From: Gammaproteobacteria bacterium
GTDB taxonomy: Bacteria > Pseudomonadota > Gammaproteobacteria > UBA9214
Direction of reading: 5' to 3'
Length of the DNA stretch: 13,363 bases
NCBI GenBank assembly: GCA_030599705.1
Contig: JAUVNM010000017.1
Coordinates: 1-13,363, forward strand
The translations under genes were made by a program, and so were the position numbers. Position 1 is the first letter of the stretch; every line of letters starts with the position of its first letter. The notes beneath the pieces were generated by a model. It was not told the origin of the DNA. It worked only from the letters and a program-made list of their open reading frames with translations, and ran no database searches. Below are positions 6,558 to 12,816 of this stretch, piece by piece.

Positions 6558-6837
6558 GCCGAAACAGGAAATGCCCCGAGAAAAGCCTGAAATTCTGCAT
6601 GGCGGGGTCCCAGAATACAAGCTGCTGGGCATACCGGTAGTGGCTCAATTTGTGGCAGGCCGAATAAATTCGGCCCTACAAAGGACGGTGTTGTAGGGCG
6701 GAATTTATTCCGCCAGACAGATTTGACGCCAAACTGAGCCACTACCGGCAAGCCGGTGGAGGGCCGGTGGAACGGAAACCTCAGGCCATTCAGCTGTCAT
6801 TGTACAGGAACCATTGCAGGAGCAAGCTGTTAGAATA
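6558..6837. promoter_or_regulatory. divergent intergenic region between hemA and the TPR gene
   Basis: These 280 bp must carry the promoters for the hemA set (minus) and the TPR-lolB-ispE set (plus). Most of it, 6634-6748, is the second copy of the double-hairpin element. That leaves about 76 bp next to hemA and about 89 bp next to the TPR gene. In the latter, a 9-base direct repeat GCCGGTGGA occurs at 6752-6760 and 6763-6771. I find no sigma-70 pair with good spacing on either side, so no promoter is placed. Confidence 0.45.
6634..6748. mobile_element. double-hairpin terminal-repeat element (MITE/REP-like), copy 2
   Basis: This copy is complete at both ends. CCGGTAGTGGCTCAATTTG (6634-6652) and CAAACTGAGCCACTACCGG (6730-6748) are 19-base terminal inverted repeats with one mismatch. 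Inside are GGCCGAATAAATTCGGCC and GGCGGAATTTATTCCGCC, which face each other as larger imperfect arms with CCCTAC/GTAGGG. The internal region matches copy 1 with scattered substitutions and one length difference. The outer CCGG may be target sequence and not element, because copy 1 lacks it. It sits in the hemA upstream region in the same orientation as copy 1, about 1.45 kb away. Confidence 0.82.
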
Positions 6838-8625
6838 ATGACCATGAAACTGAAAAGATTACCCATGACCGGGCTGCCGGCATGTGTCGCGTTGCTCGTG
6901 ATGACTGGATTGACACAGGTTGCCTGTACGGCAATGCACGGTAAGGACACCGCCAGACCTGCAGATGAAGAGACCATCGAGCCACAGGCGCCATCTGCCA
7001 GTGTTGCAGCGGCGGCAGACAGCACGGGGGAGGTAGTAACCGAGTCACTGACACAGGAAACCCTCTACGACATCTTGCTGGCGGAGATTGCCGGGCAGCG
7101 TGGCCGGCTGGATATATCGACACCCCATTACCTGCAGGCGGCGCTGGGCTCCAACGATCCCCGGGTGGCCGAACGCGCCGTGCAGATTGCGGCCTATGGA
7201 AAGAATTACAAGGCGGCGCTGCGTGCCGCACGCCACTGGCTGGAACTCGACCCGTCAAGTGTCGAGGCCCGCAAGACGGTTACTACCCTCGCCCTGAATC
7301 TGGGTGACATGGATGAGGTTGTCACGCAGCTTGATTACCTGGTTGCCAATGCCGGGAACCAGGAGGATGGCTTCCTGCTGGCGACCGCCGTGTTTGCACG
7401 CCACGCAGAAAAGGCAGAGGCACTGGCGGCCATGGAACAGCTGGCCAGCCGTTATCCCGACAGTCCGCACGCCCACCTGGCCGTGAGTCGACTGGCGCTG
7501 CATGCGGATGAACCCGAGCGTGCGCTGGCCGCGGCTGATGCGGCCCTGCAGCTGCAGCCGGATTTGGCGGAAGCGGAGATCCTCAGGGCGCAGATACTGG
7601 TCCGCCTGGACAGAAAATCACAGGCGACCGCAGCCCTCGCGCAGGCCGTTGAACAGCAGCCGGACCATGCCAACCTGCGGTTTGCCTATGGGCGGCTGTT
7701 GCTGGAAGGCGGTGACGTGCAGGAGGCCATGAACCAGTTCGGCAAGGTCGTCAAACTGGAGCCGGAGAATAATGATGCGGTTTTTTCGCTCGCATTGCTG
7801 GAGCTGGAAACCGGGAACATCAAGTCGGCAGAGCAACATCTGCATATCCTGCTGGAACGGGGGGATAAACTGGAGGCCGTTTATTACTACCTCGGGTACG
7901 CAGCGGAAGAAAGCGGTGATAACGATGCGGCGGTGGACTGGTACCGCCAGGTGGAATCCGGCGAGTACTGGACGCAGTCACGGCTGCGCTTGTCCCGGAT
8001 CATGATCGATCAGGGCCGGCTGGAGGATGTGCGCCGCGAGGTCCAGGCGTTGCGCAGGAACAATCCGGAGAATGCCGTTGATCTCTACCTGATCGAGGGC
8101 CAGATACTGTCAGATTCCGGTCTGGATGATGAGGCCTTCGAGCTGTATACAGAGGCCCTGCGGAACCATCCGGATGATGAGAAACTGTTGTATGCCCGTG
8201 CTCTCGTGGCGGAAAGAACCGACCACCTGGATATTGCGATACAGGATTTGCAGCACATTCTGGAAAACGATCCCGATAACGTCCGGGCATTGAATGCGCT
8301 CGGGTACACGCTTGCCGATCGCACGGATCGCTATGCCGAGGCGCTGGTTTACATCGAACAGGCCTACGCGCAGGAACCGGATGACCCGGCCATCGTGGAC
8401 AGTTTGGGATGGGTGCATTACCGGCTTGGCAACCTGGACCAGGCACAGGAGTACCTGCGGCAGGCTTTCGAGCTGTCCGGTGATGGCGAGATCGGTGCTC
8501 ATCTGGGAGAGGTGCTGTGGGCAAGCGGTGACCGGGACGGGGCGCGCCGGGTCTGGGAAACGGCCCTGGAGAAAGATCCGGACAACCCGATACTCCGGGA
8601 AGTAATGCAACGCTACCAGCCGTGA
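6838..8625 (+). CDS. TPR-repeat protein, probable envelope lipoprotein or exported protein
   Basis: The product is a tandem tetratricopeptide-repeat protein of about 595 aa, probably a protein-interaction scaffold on the periplasmic side. From the ATG at 6838 the N-terminus is Lys/Arg followed by a hydrophobic stretch (LPACVALLVMTGLTQ). Cys30 in TQVAC could be a lipidated cysteine, though Gln at -3 makes a poor lipobox. An Ala/Glu-rich linker to about 65 precedes helical repeats. Clear TPR units are visible near 212-275 (ERALAAADAALQLQPD), 280-345, 430-480 and 485-555, with ALNALGYTLADRTDRYAEAL and DSLGWVHYRLGNLDQAQEYL. The position just before lolB matches a TPR gene I recall in Pseudomonas. 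Its 3' end overlaps lolB by 4 bases (GTGA), implying coupling, so a role with LolB or the outer membrane is plausible but unproven. The start is uncertain: ATG 6844 and TTG 6814 are in frame, and AGGAG at 6818-6822 is too far upstream to decide. Confidence 0.88.
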   Translation: MTMKLKRLPMTGLPACVALLVMTGLTQVACTAMHGKDTARPADEETIEPQAPSASVAAAADSTGEVVTESLTQETLYDILLAEIAGQRGRLDISTPHYLQAALGSNDPRVAERAVQIAAYGKNYKAALRAARHWLELDPSSVEARKTVTTLALNLGDMDEVVTQLDYLVANAGNQEDGFLLATAVFARHAEKAEALAAMEQLASRYPDSPHAHLAVSRLALHADEPERALAAADAALQLQPDLAEAEILRAQILVRLDRKSQATAALAQAVEQQPDHANLRFAYGRLLLEGGDVQEAMNQFGKVVKLEPENNDAVFSLALLELETGNIKSAEQHLHILLERGDKLEAVYYYLGYAAEESGDNDAAVDWYRQVESGEYWTQSRLRLSRIMIDQGRLEDVRREVQALRRNNPENAVDLYLIEGQILSDSGLDDEAFELYTEALRNHPDDEKLLYARALVAERTDHLDIAIQDLQHILENDPDNVRALNALGYTLADRTDRYAEALVYIEQAYAQEPDDPAIVDSLGWVHYRLGNLDQAQEYLRQAFELSGDGEIGAHLGEVLWASGDRDGARRVWETALEKDPDNPILREVMQRYQP

Positions 8626-9233
8626 AGTCCTTTATGGTCGGGCTGGTCCTGGCACTGGCCGGGTGCGCCAGCCAGCCCGAAGCACCGCCCGCAGCGGCGG
8701 CAGTCTTTGATCCCGTGATACCGGACTATGCGTCCTGGGGCTTTCGGGGCCGTGTCTCACTGGTCCGGGAAGAGCAGGGCTGGCATGCCGGGATGAACTG
8801 GCACGAATCCGCCGGACGCTACCGGCTGAATCTGACTGGCCCGTTGGGGCAGGGTGCGCTGCAGGTCAGCGGTGCTGTCGACGGGACGGTCCGCTTGCAG
8901 ACCGGGGAAGGGCGGCAGTATGTGGCCCGGGATGCCGATGCACTGGTCCTGTCCGTGACCGGCTGGCAACTACCTGTGACCGGCCTGCGCTACTGGGTAC
9001 GCGGCATACCTGCGCCAGGGGGAGATGCCGGGTTTGCCACGGACAACCAGGGGCGGCTCGCCCGGCTGGAGCAGTCCGGCTGGGATATCACCTACACCCG
9101 CTACCAGGCAGTTGCCGGGCGGGACTGGCCCACGCGGATGCGCCTGGAGGCGGCAGATATTTCGGTTACCCTGGTAGTCGATGAGTGGACCGTGTCTCCG
9201 CCATTGGCCTCACCGCCGGGACCGGTTCCGTGA
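8622..9233 (+). CDS. lolB: outer-membrane lipoprotein receptor LolB
   Basis: LolB accepts lipoproteins from periplasmic LolA and inserts them into the outer membrane; it is itself a lipoprotein. The 203 aa are close to E. coli (207). The signal peptide MKSFMVGLVLALAGC ends in the lipobox LAGC with Cys15. Then come the beta-barrel features of the family: WGFRGRVSLVREEQGWHAGMNW (39-60), YRLNLTGPLGQGALQVSG (67-84) and the GWQLPVTGLRYWVRGIPAP stretch (114-132), a strong LolB signature. The start is GTG 8622 inside the GTGA overlap with the TPR gene; ATG 8634 would shorten the signal peptide too much. Its own stop overlaps the ispE start the same way. The pairing lolB-ispE next to hemA is conserved in gammaproteobacteria. 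Confidence 0.94.
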   Translation: MKSFMVGLVLALAGCASQPEAPPAAAAVFDPVIPDYASWGFRGRVSLVREEQGWHAGMNWHESAGRYRLNLTGPLGQGALQVSGAVDGTVRLQTGEGRQYVARDADALVLSVTGWQLPVTGLRYWVRGIPAPGGDAGFATDNQGRLARLEQSGWDITYTRYQAVAGRDWPTRMRLEAADISVTLVVDEWTVSPPLASPPGPVP

Positions 9234-10090
9234 CCGGCCTGCAGATACCCGCAACGGCCAGCGGGCCGTGGCCGGCTCCGGCCAAGCTGAATTTGTTCCT
9301 GCACATCACCGGGCGGCGGGAGGATGGTTACCATACCCTGCAGACGGTGTTCCAGTTTCTCGATCGGGTGGACCGGTTGTGTTTCGATATCACCGCAGAC
9401 CGGACGATTCGCCGCTATGGGGGTCCGGCCGGCGTTCCCGCGACGGCTGACCTGTGCGTGCGTGCCGCCAGGCGCTTGCAAGTCATTTCCGGAACCAGCA
9501 AGGGCGTTGATATCTATAATGATAAATGCGTGCCCCCGGGGGGTGGCCTGGGTGGCGGCAGTTCCGATGCGGCGACCACCCTGTGGGCGCTCAACCGGCT
9601 CTGGGACACTGGTCTCAATGCCGGGGAGCTGGCCAGGCTGGGTCTTGAGCTGGGGGCGGATATACCGGTCTTCCTCCACGGGGAGGCGGCCTGGGCCGAG
9701 GGGATCGGTGAAATCCTGACGTCCCTGACCCTCCCTGAGCCGTGGTTTCTGGTCGTGGTGCCGCCGGTAAGCGTGTCAACGGCCAATATTTTTTCCGCCG
9801 CGGAATTGACACGGGATACGCCGCAGCTGACAATACGCGCCTTTCTTTCCGGCGCTGGTCACAACGACTGCGAGGCCGTGGTACGGCACAGATATCCGCA
9901 GGTTGCCGCGGCACTTGACTGGCTGAATAGCCATGCCCCGGCCCGGCTGACCGGGACCGGCGCATGCGTGTTTGCCGCCTTCGAGTCGGAGCCAGAGGCC
10001 CGGTCGGTGGAACGGCAGGTTCCCCCGGACTGGACGGCGTTTGTCGCCAGGGGAATGAACCGGTCACCACTGCAGGCGGTAATGACGTAA
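9230..10090 (+). CDS. ispE: 4-diphosphocytidyl-2-C-methyl-D-erythritol kinase
   Basis: IspE phosphorylates CDP-methylerythritol at the 2-hydroxyl with ATP, a step of the MEP isoprenoid pathway. It belongs to the GHMP kinase superfamily. From GTG 9230 the product is 286 aa (E. coli 283). WPAPAKLNLFLHITGRREDGYH sets the N-terminus, with catalytic-site Lys19; the ATP loop PPGGGLGGGSSDAA is at 102-115; Asp144 is in GADIPVFLHG; the third motif LTGTGACVFAAF is at 240-251. I chose GTG 9230 over GTG 9185 because it gives family length and forms the same 4-base GTGA overlap seen at TPR/lolB. The longer frame would add 15 unlikely residues overlapping lolB. A tRNA gene follows 44 bases downstream. Confidence 0.95.
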   Translation: MTGLQIPATASGPWPAPAKLNLFLHITGRREDGYHTLQTVFQFLDRVDRLCFDITADRTIRRYGGPAGVPATADLCVRAARRLQVISGTSKGVDIYNDKCVPPGGGLGGGSSDAATTLWALNRLWDTGLNAGELARLGLELGADIPVFLHGEAAWAEGIGEILTSLTLPEPWFLVVVPPVSVSTANIFSAAELTRDTPQLTIRAFLSGAGHNDCEAVVRHRYPQVAAALDWLNSHAPARLTGTGACVFAAFESEPEARSVERQVPPDWTAFVARGMNRSPLQAVMT

Positions 10091-10134
10091 CTAACCCGTT
10101 CTACGGAATGGTTCATGCACCGCATCGCCGTTGA

Positions 10135-10209
10135 TGGGGCGTAGCCAAGTGGTAAGGCACGGGGTTTTGATCCCCGCATGCGCAGGTTCGAACCCTGCCG
10201 CCCCAGCCA
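10135..10209 (+). tRNA. tRNA-Gln (anticodon UUG)
   Basis: A complete cloverleaf folds by eye. The acceptor stem TGGGGCG (10135-10141) pairs with CGCCCCA (10199-10205). The D arm lies in TAGCCAAGTGGTAAGGCA. The anticodon stem CGGGG/CCCCG encloses loop TTTTGAT with anticodon TTG. The T arm is GCAGG-TTCGAAC-CCTGC. The discriminator is G10206 and the CCA end is encoded at 10207-10209. It reads CAA (and CAG by wobble). Its place between ispE and prs matches my memory of Pseudomonas. With gatB in the same window, it could be a substrate of GatCAB if this organism lacks GlnRS; the window does not tell. Confidence 0.96.
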
Positions 10210-10250
10210 TATTAAAATTGTTGTGATGTGAACAGGAAACAGGTGTCCCC

Positions 10251-10254
10251 AGGA
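10251..10254 (+). promoter_or_regulatory. Shine-Dalgarno of prs
   Basis: AGGA with a 7-base spacer to ATG 10262. It supports the longer N-terminus of Prs over the internal ATG pair at 10301/10304, which has no such site. Confidence 0.6.
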
Positions 10255-10261
10255 CTGACAC

Positions 10262-11239
10262 ATGATGAACGGCATACCAGCATCCGATGACAACACCCGC
10301 ATGATGGTGTTTGCCGGTAATGCAAATCCGCAGCTGGCCCAGGATATGGTCACCAGGTTGCGGCTGCAGCTCGGCAATGCCATCGTGGACAAGTTCAGCG
10401 ATGCCGAGGTCCAGGTTGAAATTATGGAAAATGTCCGTGGCAAGGACGTTTTCATCGTGCAGCCGACGTGTGCGCCGACCAATGACAATCTGATGGAGTT
10501 GCTGGTCATGATTGATGCGCTGCGCCGCTCCTCGGCCTGGCGGATTACCGCGGTGATGCCGTACTTCGGTTATGCTCGCCAGGACCGCCTGCCGCGTGCT
10601 GCACGGGTGCCCATCACCGCGAAGGTAGTCGCGCAGTTGATCGGCACGGTGAAGGCCGACCGGGTACTGACGGTTGACCTGCATGCGGACCAGATCCAGG
10701 GGTTCTTTGATATCCCTGTCGACAACGTGTATGCCTCGCCGATATTGCTGGGCGACATCTGGCGGCAGAAATACCCGGACCTCATCGTGGTGTCGCCCGA
10801 TGTCGGTGGCGTGGTCAGGGCGCGTGCACTTGCGAAGCGGCTGGATGACGCCGACCTGGCCATTATCGACAAGCGCCGGCCACAACCAAACGAGGCCCGG
10901 GTGATGAATATTATCGGCGAGGTCAGGGGGCGTACCTGCGTCCTGATCGACGACCTCGTGGATACCGCGGGTACCCTGTGTCTGGCAGCGCTGGCACTGA
11001 AAGAGCAGGGCGCCGCACGGGTGCTGGCCTACTGCACGCACCCGGTGCTGTCCGGCGCGGCGGTCGAGAATATCGAGGCATCAGAGCTCGATGAGCTGGT
11101 GGTGACGGATACCATCCCGTTACGTGAGGATGCCAGGAACTGTAAAAAGATTCGGCAGTTGAGCATTGCTACCATGCTGGCCGAGACCATGCGCCGCATC
11201 AGTGATGAGGAATCGGTCAGTTCCATGTATATGGATTGA
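10262..11239 (+). CDS. prs: ribose-phosphate pyrophosphokinase (PRPP synthetase)
   Basis: Prs transfers pyrophosphate from ATP to ribose-5-phosphate, giving PRPP for nucleotide, His, Trp and NAD synthesis. The 325 aa are about 10 longer than E. coli or Pseudomonas at the N-terminus; the family start corresponds to MMVFAGNANP at residue 14, but the ribosome site favours the first ATG. Motifs are NVRGKDVFIVQPTCAPTNDNLMEL (57-80), VDLHADQIQGFF (138-149) with the catalytic-region His141, SPDVGGVVRARALAKRL (178-194), and the PRPP loop DDLVDTAGT (230-238). The ending RRISDEESVSSMY is typical. One oddity: the ATP-site loop reads RQDRLPRAARVPI, with Leu110 where an Arg or Lys follows RQDR in the homologues I know; Trp93 in SSAWRIT is also uncommon. 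It is preceded by tRNA-Gln and followed by a hairpin and rplY. Confidence 0.95.
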   Translation: MMNGIPASDDNTRMMVFAGNANPQLAQDMVTRLRLQLGNAIVDKFSDAEVQVEIMENVRGKDVFIVQPTCAPTNDNLMELLVMIDALRRSSAWRITAVMPYFGYARQDRLPRAARVPITAKVVAQLIGTVKADRVLTVDLHADQIQGFFDIPVDNVYASPILLGDIWRQKYPDLIVVSPDVGGVVRARALAKRLDDADLAIIDKRRPQPNEARVMNIIGEVRGRTCVLIDDLVDTAGTLCLAALALKEQGAARVLAYCTHPVLSGAAVENIEASELDELVVTDTIPLREDARNCKKIRQLSIATMLAETMRRISDEESVSSMYMD

Positions 11240-11248
11240 GTACCTGTA

Positions 11249-11276
11249 ATCCCTCCCCTGAAAGGGAGAGGGGGAT
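11249..11276 (+). repeat. GC-rich hairpin between prs and rplY
   Basis: CCCTCCCCT and AGGGAGAGGGGG form an imperfect stem around a GAA loop, 10 bases after the prs stop. No T-run follows, so it is a weak terminator candidate at best. CCCTCTCCC/GGGAGAGGG hairpins of this kind recur between genes in many proteobacteria and give the false peptide PSPERERG. The rest of the prs-rplY gap (11240-11382) shows only the rplY ribosome site. Confidence 0.5.
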
Positions 11277-11371
11277 CTACGTGGATGTTTGCCCGACCGG
11301 GGCATGCATCTGCACCTTGCCTTTCCTGGTCGCGGGACAGGCGCAACACAAATGCCGCAAGGCAAGTATCC

Positions 11372-11375
11372 GGAG
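11372..11375 (+). promoter_or_regulatory. Shine-Dalgarno of rplY
   Basis: GGAG with a 7-base spacer to ATG 11383. This decides the start and excludes the 49-codon upstream extension in the same frame. Confidence 0.75.
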
Positions 11376-11382
11376 AACCAAC

Positions 11383-12057
11383 ATGGCTATCAGTTTTGAA
11401 CTAAATGCAGAGCCGCGCAGTGACACAGGTAAGGGTGCGAGCCGCCGCCTGCGTCGTGCCGGCAAGGTACCCGCCATCATGTATGGCGGCGGGAAAGACC
11501 CGGAGTCACTGACGCTGTCTCACAACGAGATCATCCGCAACCTGGAACACGAGGCCTTTTACTCGCACATCCTGACGATCAAGGTCGGCGGCAGTGAAAC
11601 CCAGGCCATTCTGCGGGACCTGCAGCGCCATCCGAGCAAGCCCTCGGTCCAGCACATGGACCTGCAGCGTGTCAGCGCCACCGAGAAACTCAAGACCCAT
11701 GCCCCGCTGCACTTTATCGGGGAAGACACCGCGCCGGGCGTCAAGGCCGGCGGGCTGGTCTCGCATGACCTGACGGAAGTCCTGATCGAATGTCTGCCGA
11801 AGAACCTGCCGGAATATATCGAGATTGATATTTCCGGGCTGGAGATCGGGGACGCGCTGCACCTGTCTGACCTGAAGGTGCCGGAGGGTGTAACGCTGCT
11901 GGAACTGGCCCGTGGTGAAGGGCATGACCTGGCCGTGGTTTCCATCCATGTCAAGCGGGTTGTCGAGGAAGTCGAGGAAGCGCCTGCCGCAGAAGGTGAG
12001 GCAGAAGCTGCCGCCGAGGGTGGCGAGGAAGCCGGTGACGGCGAGAAATCCGACTGA
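11383..12057 (+). CDS. rplY: 50S ribosomal protein L25, long TL5/CTC form
   Basis: L25/CTC binds 5S rRNA in the large ribosomal subunit. The 224-aa product is the two-domain form. The N-terminal 5S-binding domain runs to about 95, with SDTGKGASRRLRRAGKVPAIMYGGG at 13-37, then LRDLQRHPSKPSVQHMDLQRV at 77-97. The C-terminal TL5 beta domain spans about 98-192. The final 30 residues (EEVEEAPAAEGEAEAAAEGG and on) are an acidic, low-complexity tail, common in this form. E. coli has only the 94-aa first domain. ATG 11383 has a good ribosome site. It lies just before pth, 12 bases between stop and start, so the two are probably co-transcribed. Confidence 0.95.
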   Translation: MAISFELNAEPRSDTGKGASRRLRRAGKVPAIMYGGGKDPESLTLSHNEIIRNLEHEAFYSHILTIKVGGSETQAILRDLQRHPSKPSVQHMDLQRVSATEKLKTHAPLHFIGEDTAPGVKAGGLVSHDLTEVLIECLPKNLPEYIEIDISGLEIGDALHLSDLKVPEGVTLLELARGEGHDLAVVSIHVKRVVEEVEEAPAAEGEAEAAAEGGEEAGDGEKSD

Positions 12058-12058
12058 C

Positions 12059-12061
12059 AGG
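12059..12061 (+). promoter_or_regulatory. Shine-Dalgarno of pth
   Basis: AGG with an 8-base spacer to TTG 12070. It supports the TTG start over GTG 12076. Confidence 0.45.
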
Positions 12062-12069
12062 TCATTTTC

Positions 12070-12657
12070 TTGTCTGTGATACAGCTCGTCGCGGGGCTGG
12101 GCAATCCCGGGGCAAAGTACCAACAGACCCGGCATAATGCCGGGTTCTGGTTTGTGGATGCCGTCGCCCGCAAATACTCCGCGCAGTTTCATCACGAGAG
12201 CAAGTACAAGAGCGATGTCGCCCGTTGCGGAATTCACGGGTATGACTGCCGCCTGCAGAAACCAATGGATTTCATGAACTGCAGCGGTCCGCCGGTGGCG
12301 GCCCTGGCCGGGTTTTACCGGATACCGCGGAATGCGATCCTTGTTGTGCACGATGACCTTGACCTGGAGCCCGGCGTGGTCAGGCTGAAGAAGAGTGGTG
12401 GTCATGGCGGCCATAACGGGTTGCGTGACCTGATACCGAATCTCGGCGGCAACGATTTTCTGCGCCTCCGGTTTGGAATCGGTCATCCCGGGCACCGGGG
12501 CGATGTGACCGGTCATGTCCTGAAACCACCGTCACGGGAAGACAGGACCCTGATCGACGGTGCAATAGACAGGGCGATCCGGGTGCTGCCGGATATTGTC
12601 GCCGGCAAGCTGGACAAGGCCATGAAGTCCCTGCATACGGCAGATACCGATATCTAA
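12070..12657 (+). CDS. pth: peptidyl-tRNA hydrolase
   Basis: Pth cleaves peptidyl-tRNA released from stalled ribosomes, recycling tRNA; it is essential in many bacteria. The 195 aa equal the family (E. coli 194). GLGNPGAKYQQTRHNAG at 9-25 carries Asn12 and catalytic His22; KPMDFMNCSG (64-73) carries Asn70; HDDLDLEPG (94-102) has Asp95; and GGHGGHNGLRD (110-120) has Asn116. All catalytic and tRNA-binding residues known from E. coli are in place. Start TTG 12070 gives MSVIQLVAGLGNPG, matching the usual N-terminal length; GTG 12076 would also work and lose two residues. It follows rplY closely, as in Pseudomonas. A CACAGAG repeat separates it from ychF. Confidence 0.96.
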   Translation: MSVIQLVAGLGNPGAKYQQTRHNAGFWFVDAVARKYSAQFHHESKYKSDVARCGIHGYDCRLQKPMDFMNCSGPPVAALAGFYRIPRNAILVVHDDLDLEPGVVRLKKSGGHGGHNGLRDLIPNLGGNDFLRLRFGIGHPGHRGDVTGHVLKPPSREDRTLIDGAIDRAIRVLPDIVAGKLDKAMKSLHTADTDI

Positions 12658-12672
12658 TGAAATATAAGATCA

Positions 12673-12798
12673 GCCACAGAGTTCACAGAGAACACAAAGT
12701 AAAAGAGCCCAAAATGATTTTTTTCTCAGTGTGCTCTCGGCAACTGCTCCTGCGTTGCTCTACCTCCTGCATCCCTGCAGTCGTGTGATCTCTGTGGC
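12673..12798. repeat. CACAGAG-type inverted repeat, copy C
   Basis: The left arm 12673-12695 (GCCACAGAGTTCACAGAGAA) and the right arm end 12783-12798 (GTGTGATCTCTGTGGC) are reverse complements over the outer 16 bases with about three mismatches. This places it in the same family as 323-400 and 2344-2572. It fills the pth-ychF gap (12658-12816), where I see no gene or promoter. The right arm looks split by a 44-base insertion, given separately. Confidence 0.78.
12739..12782. repeat. 44-base double-hairpin insertion inside copy C
   Basis: Flanked by GTGTGCTCTC (12729-12738) and GTGTGATCTC (12783-12792), a 9/10 direct match. Inside are two small hairpins, GCAAC...GTTGC (12740-12758) and CTGCA-TCCC-TGCAG (12767-12780). 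The repeat arm reads continuously if this piece is removed, so it may be a later insertion. Confidence 0.5.
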
Positions 12799-12816
12799 AA
12801 AGATTTTTATTTATTA

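Noticed and set aside
6558..6632. 25-codon N-terminal extension of HemA
   Set aside because: Family proteins start at the M-x-L-x-x-LGINHRTAP motif; the extension has no HemA-like sequence and reaches the repeat element.
6800..6837. Sigma-70 promoter for the TPR gene (TTGTAC or TTGCAG with TAGAAT)
   Set aside because: Spacings of about 25 and 11 bases are outside the usable range, and TAGAAT touches the start codon.
10091..11041. 316-codon minus-strand open frame
   Set aside because: It lies antisense to tRNA-Gln and prs, has no recognisable family features, and long antisense frames are common opposite GC-rich genes.
11236..11382. 49-codon N-terminal extension of L25
   Set aside because: It translates the GC-rich hairpin (PSPERERG), starts with TTG on the prs stop, and the ATG at 11383 has a good ribosome site and the family N-terminus.
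11506..12516. 336-codon minus-strand open frame
   Set aside because: It is antisense to rplY and pth, both firmly identified; composition (Gln, His, Arg rich) is that of a shadow frame.
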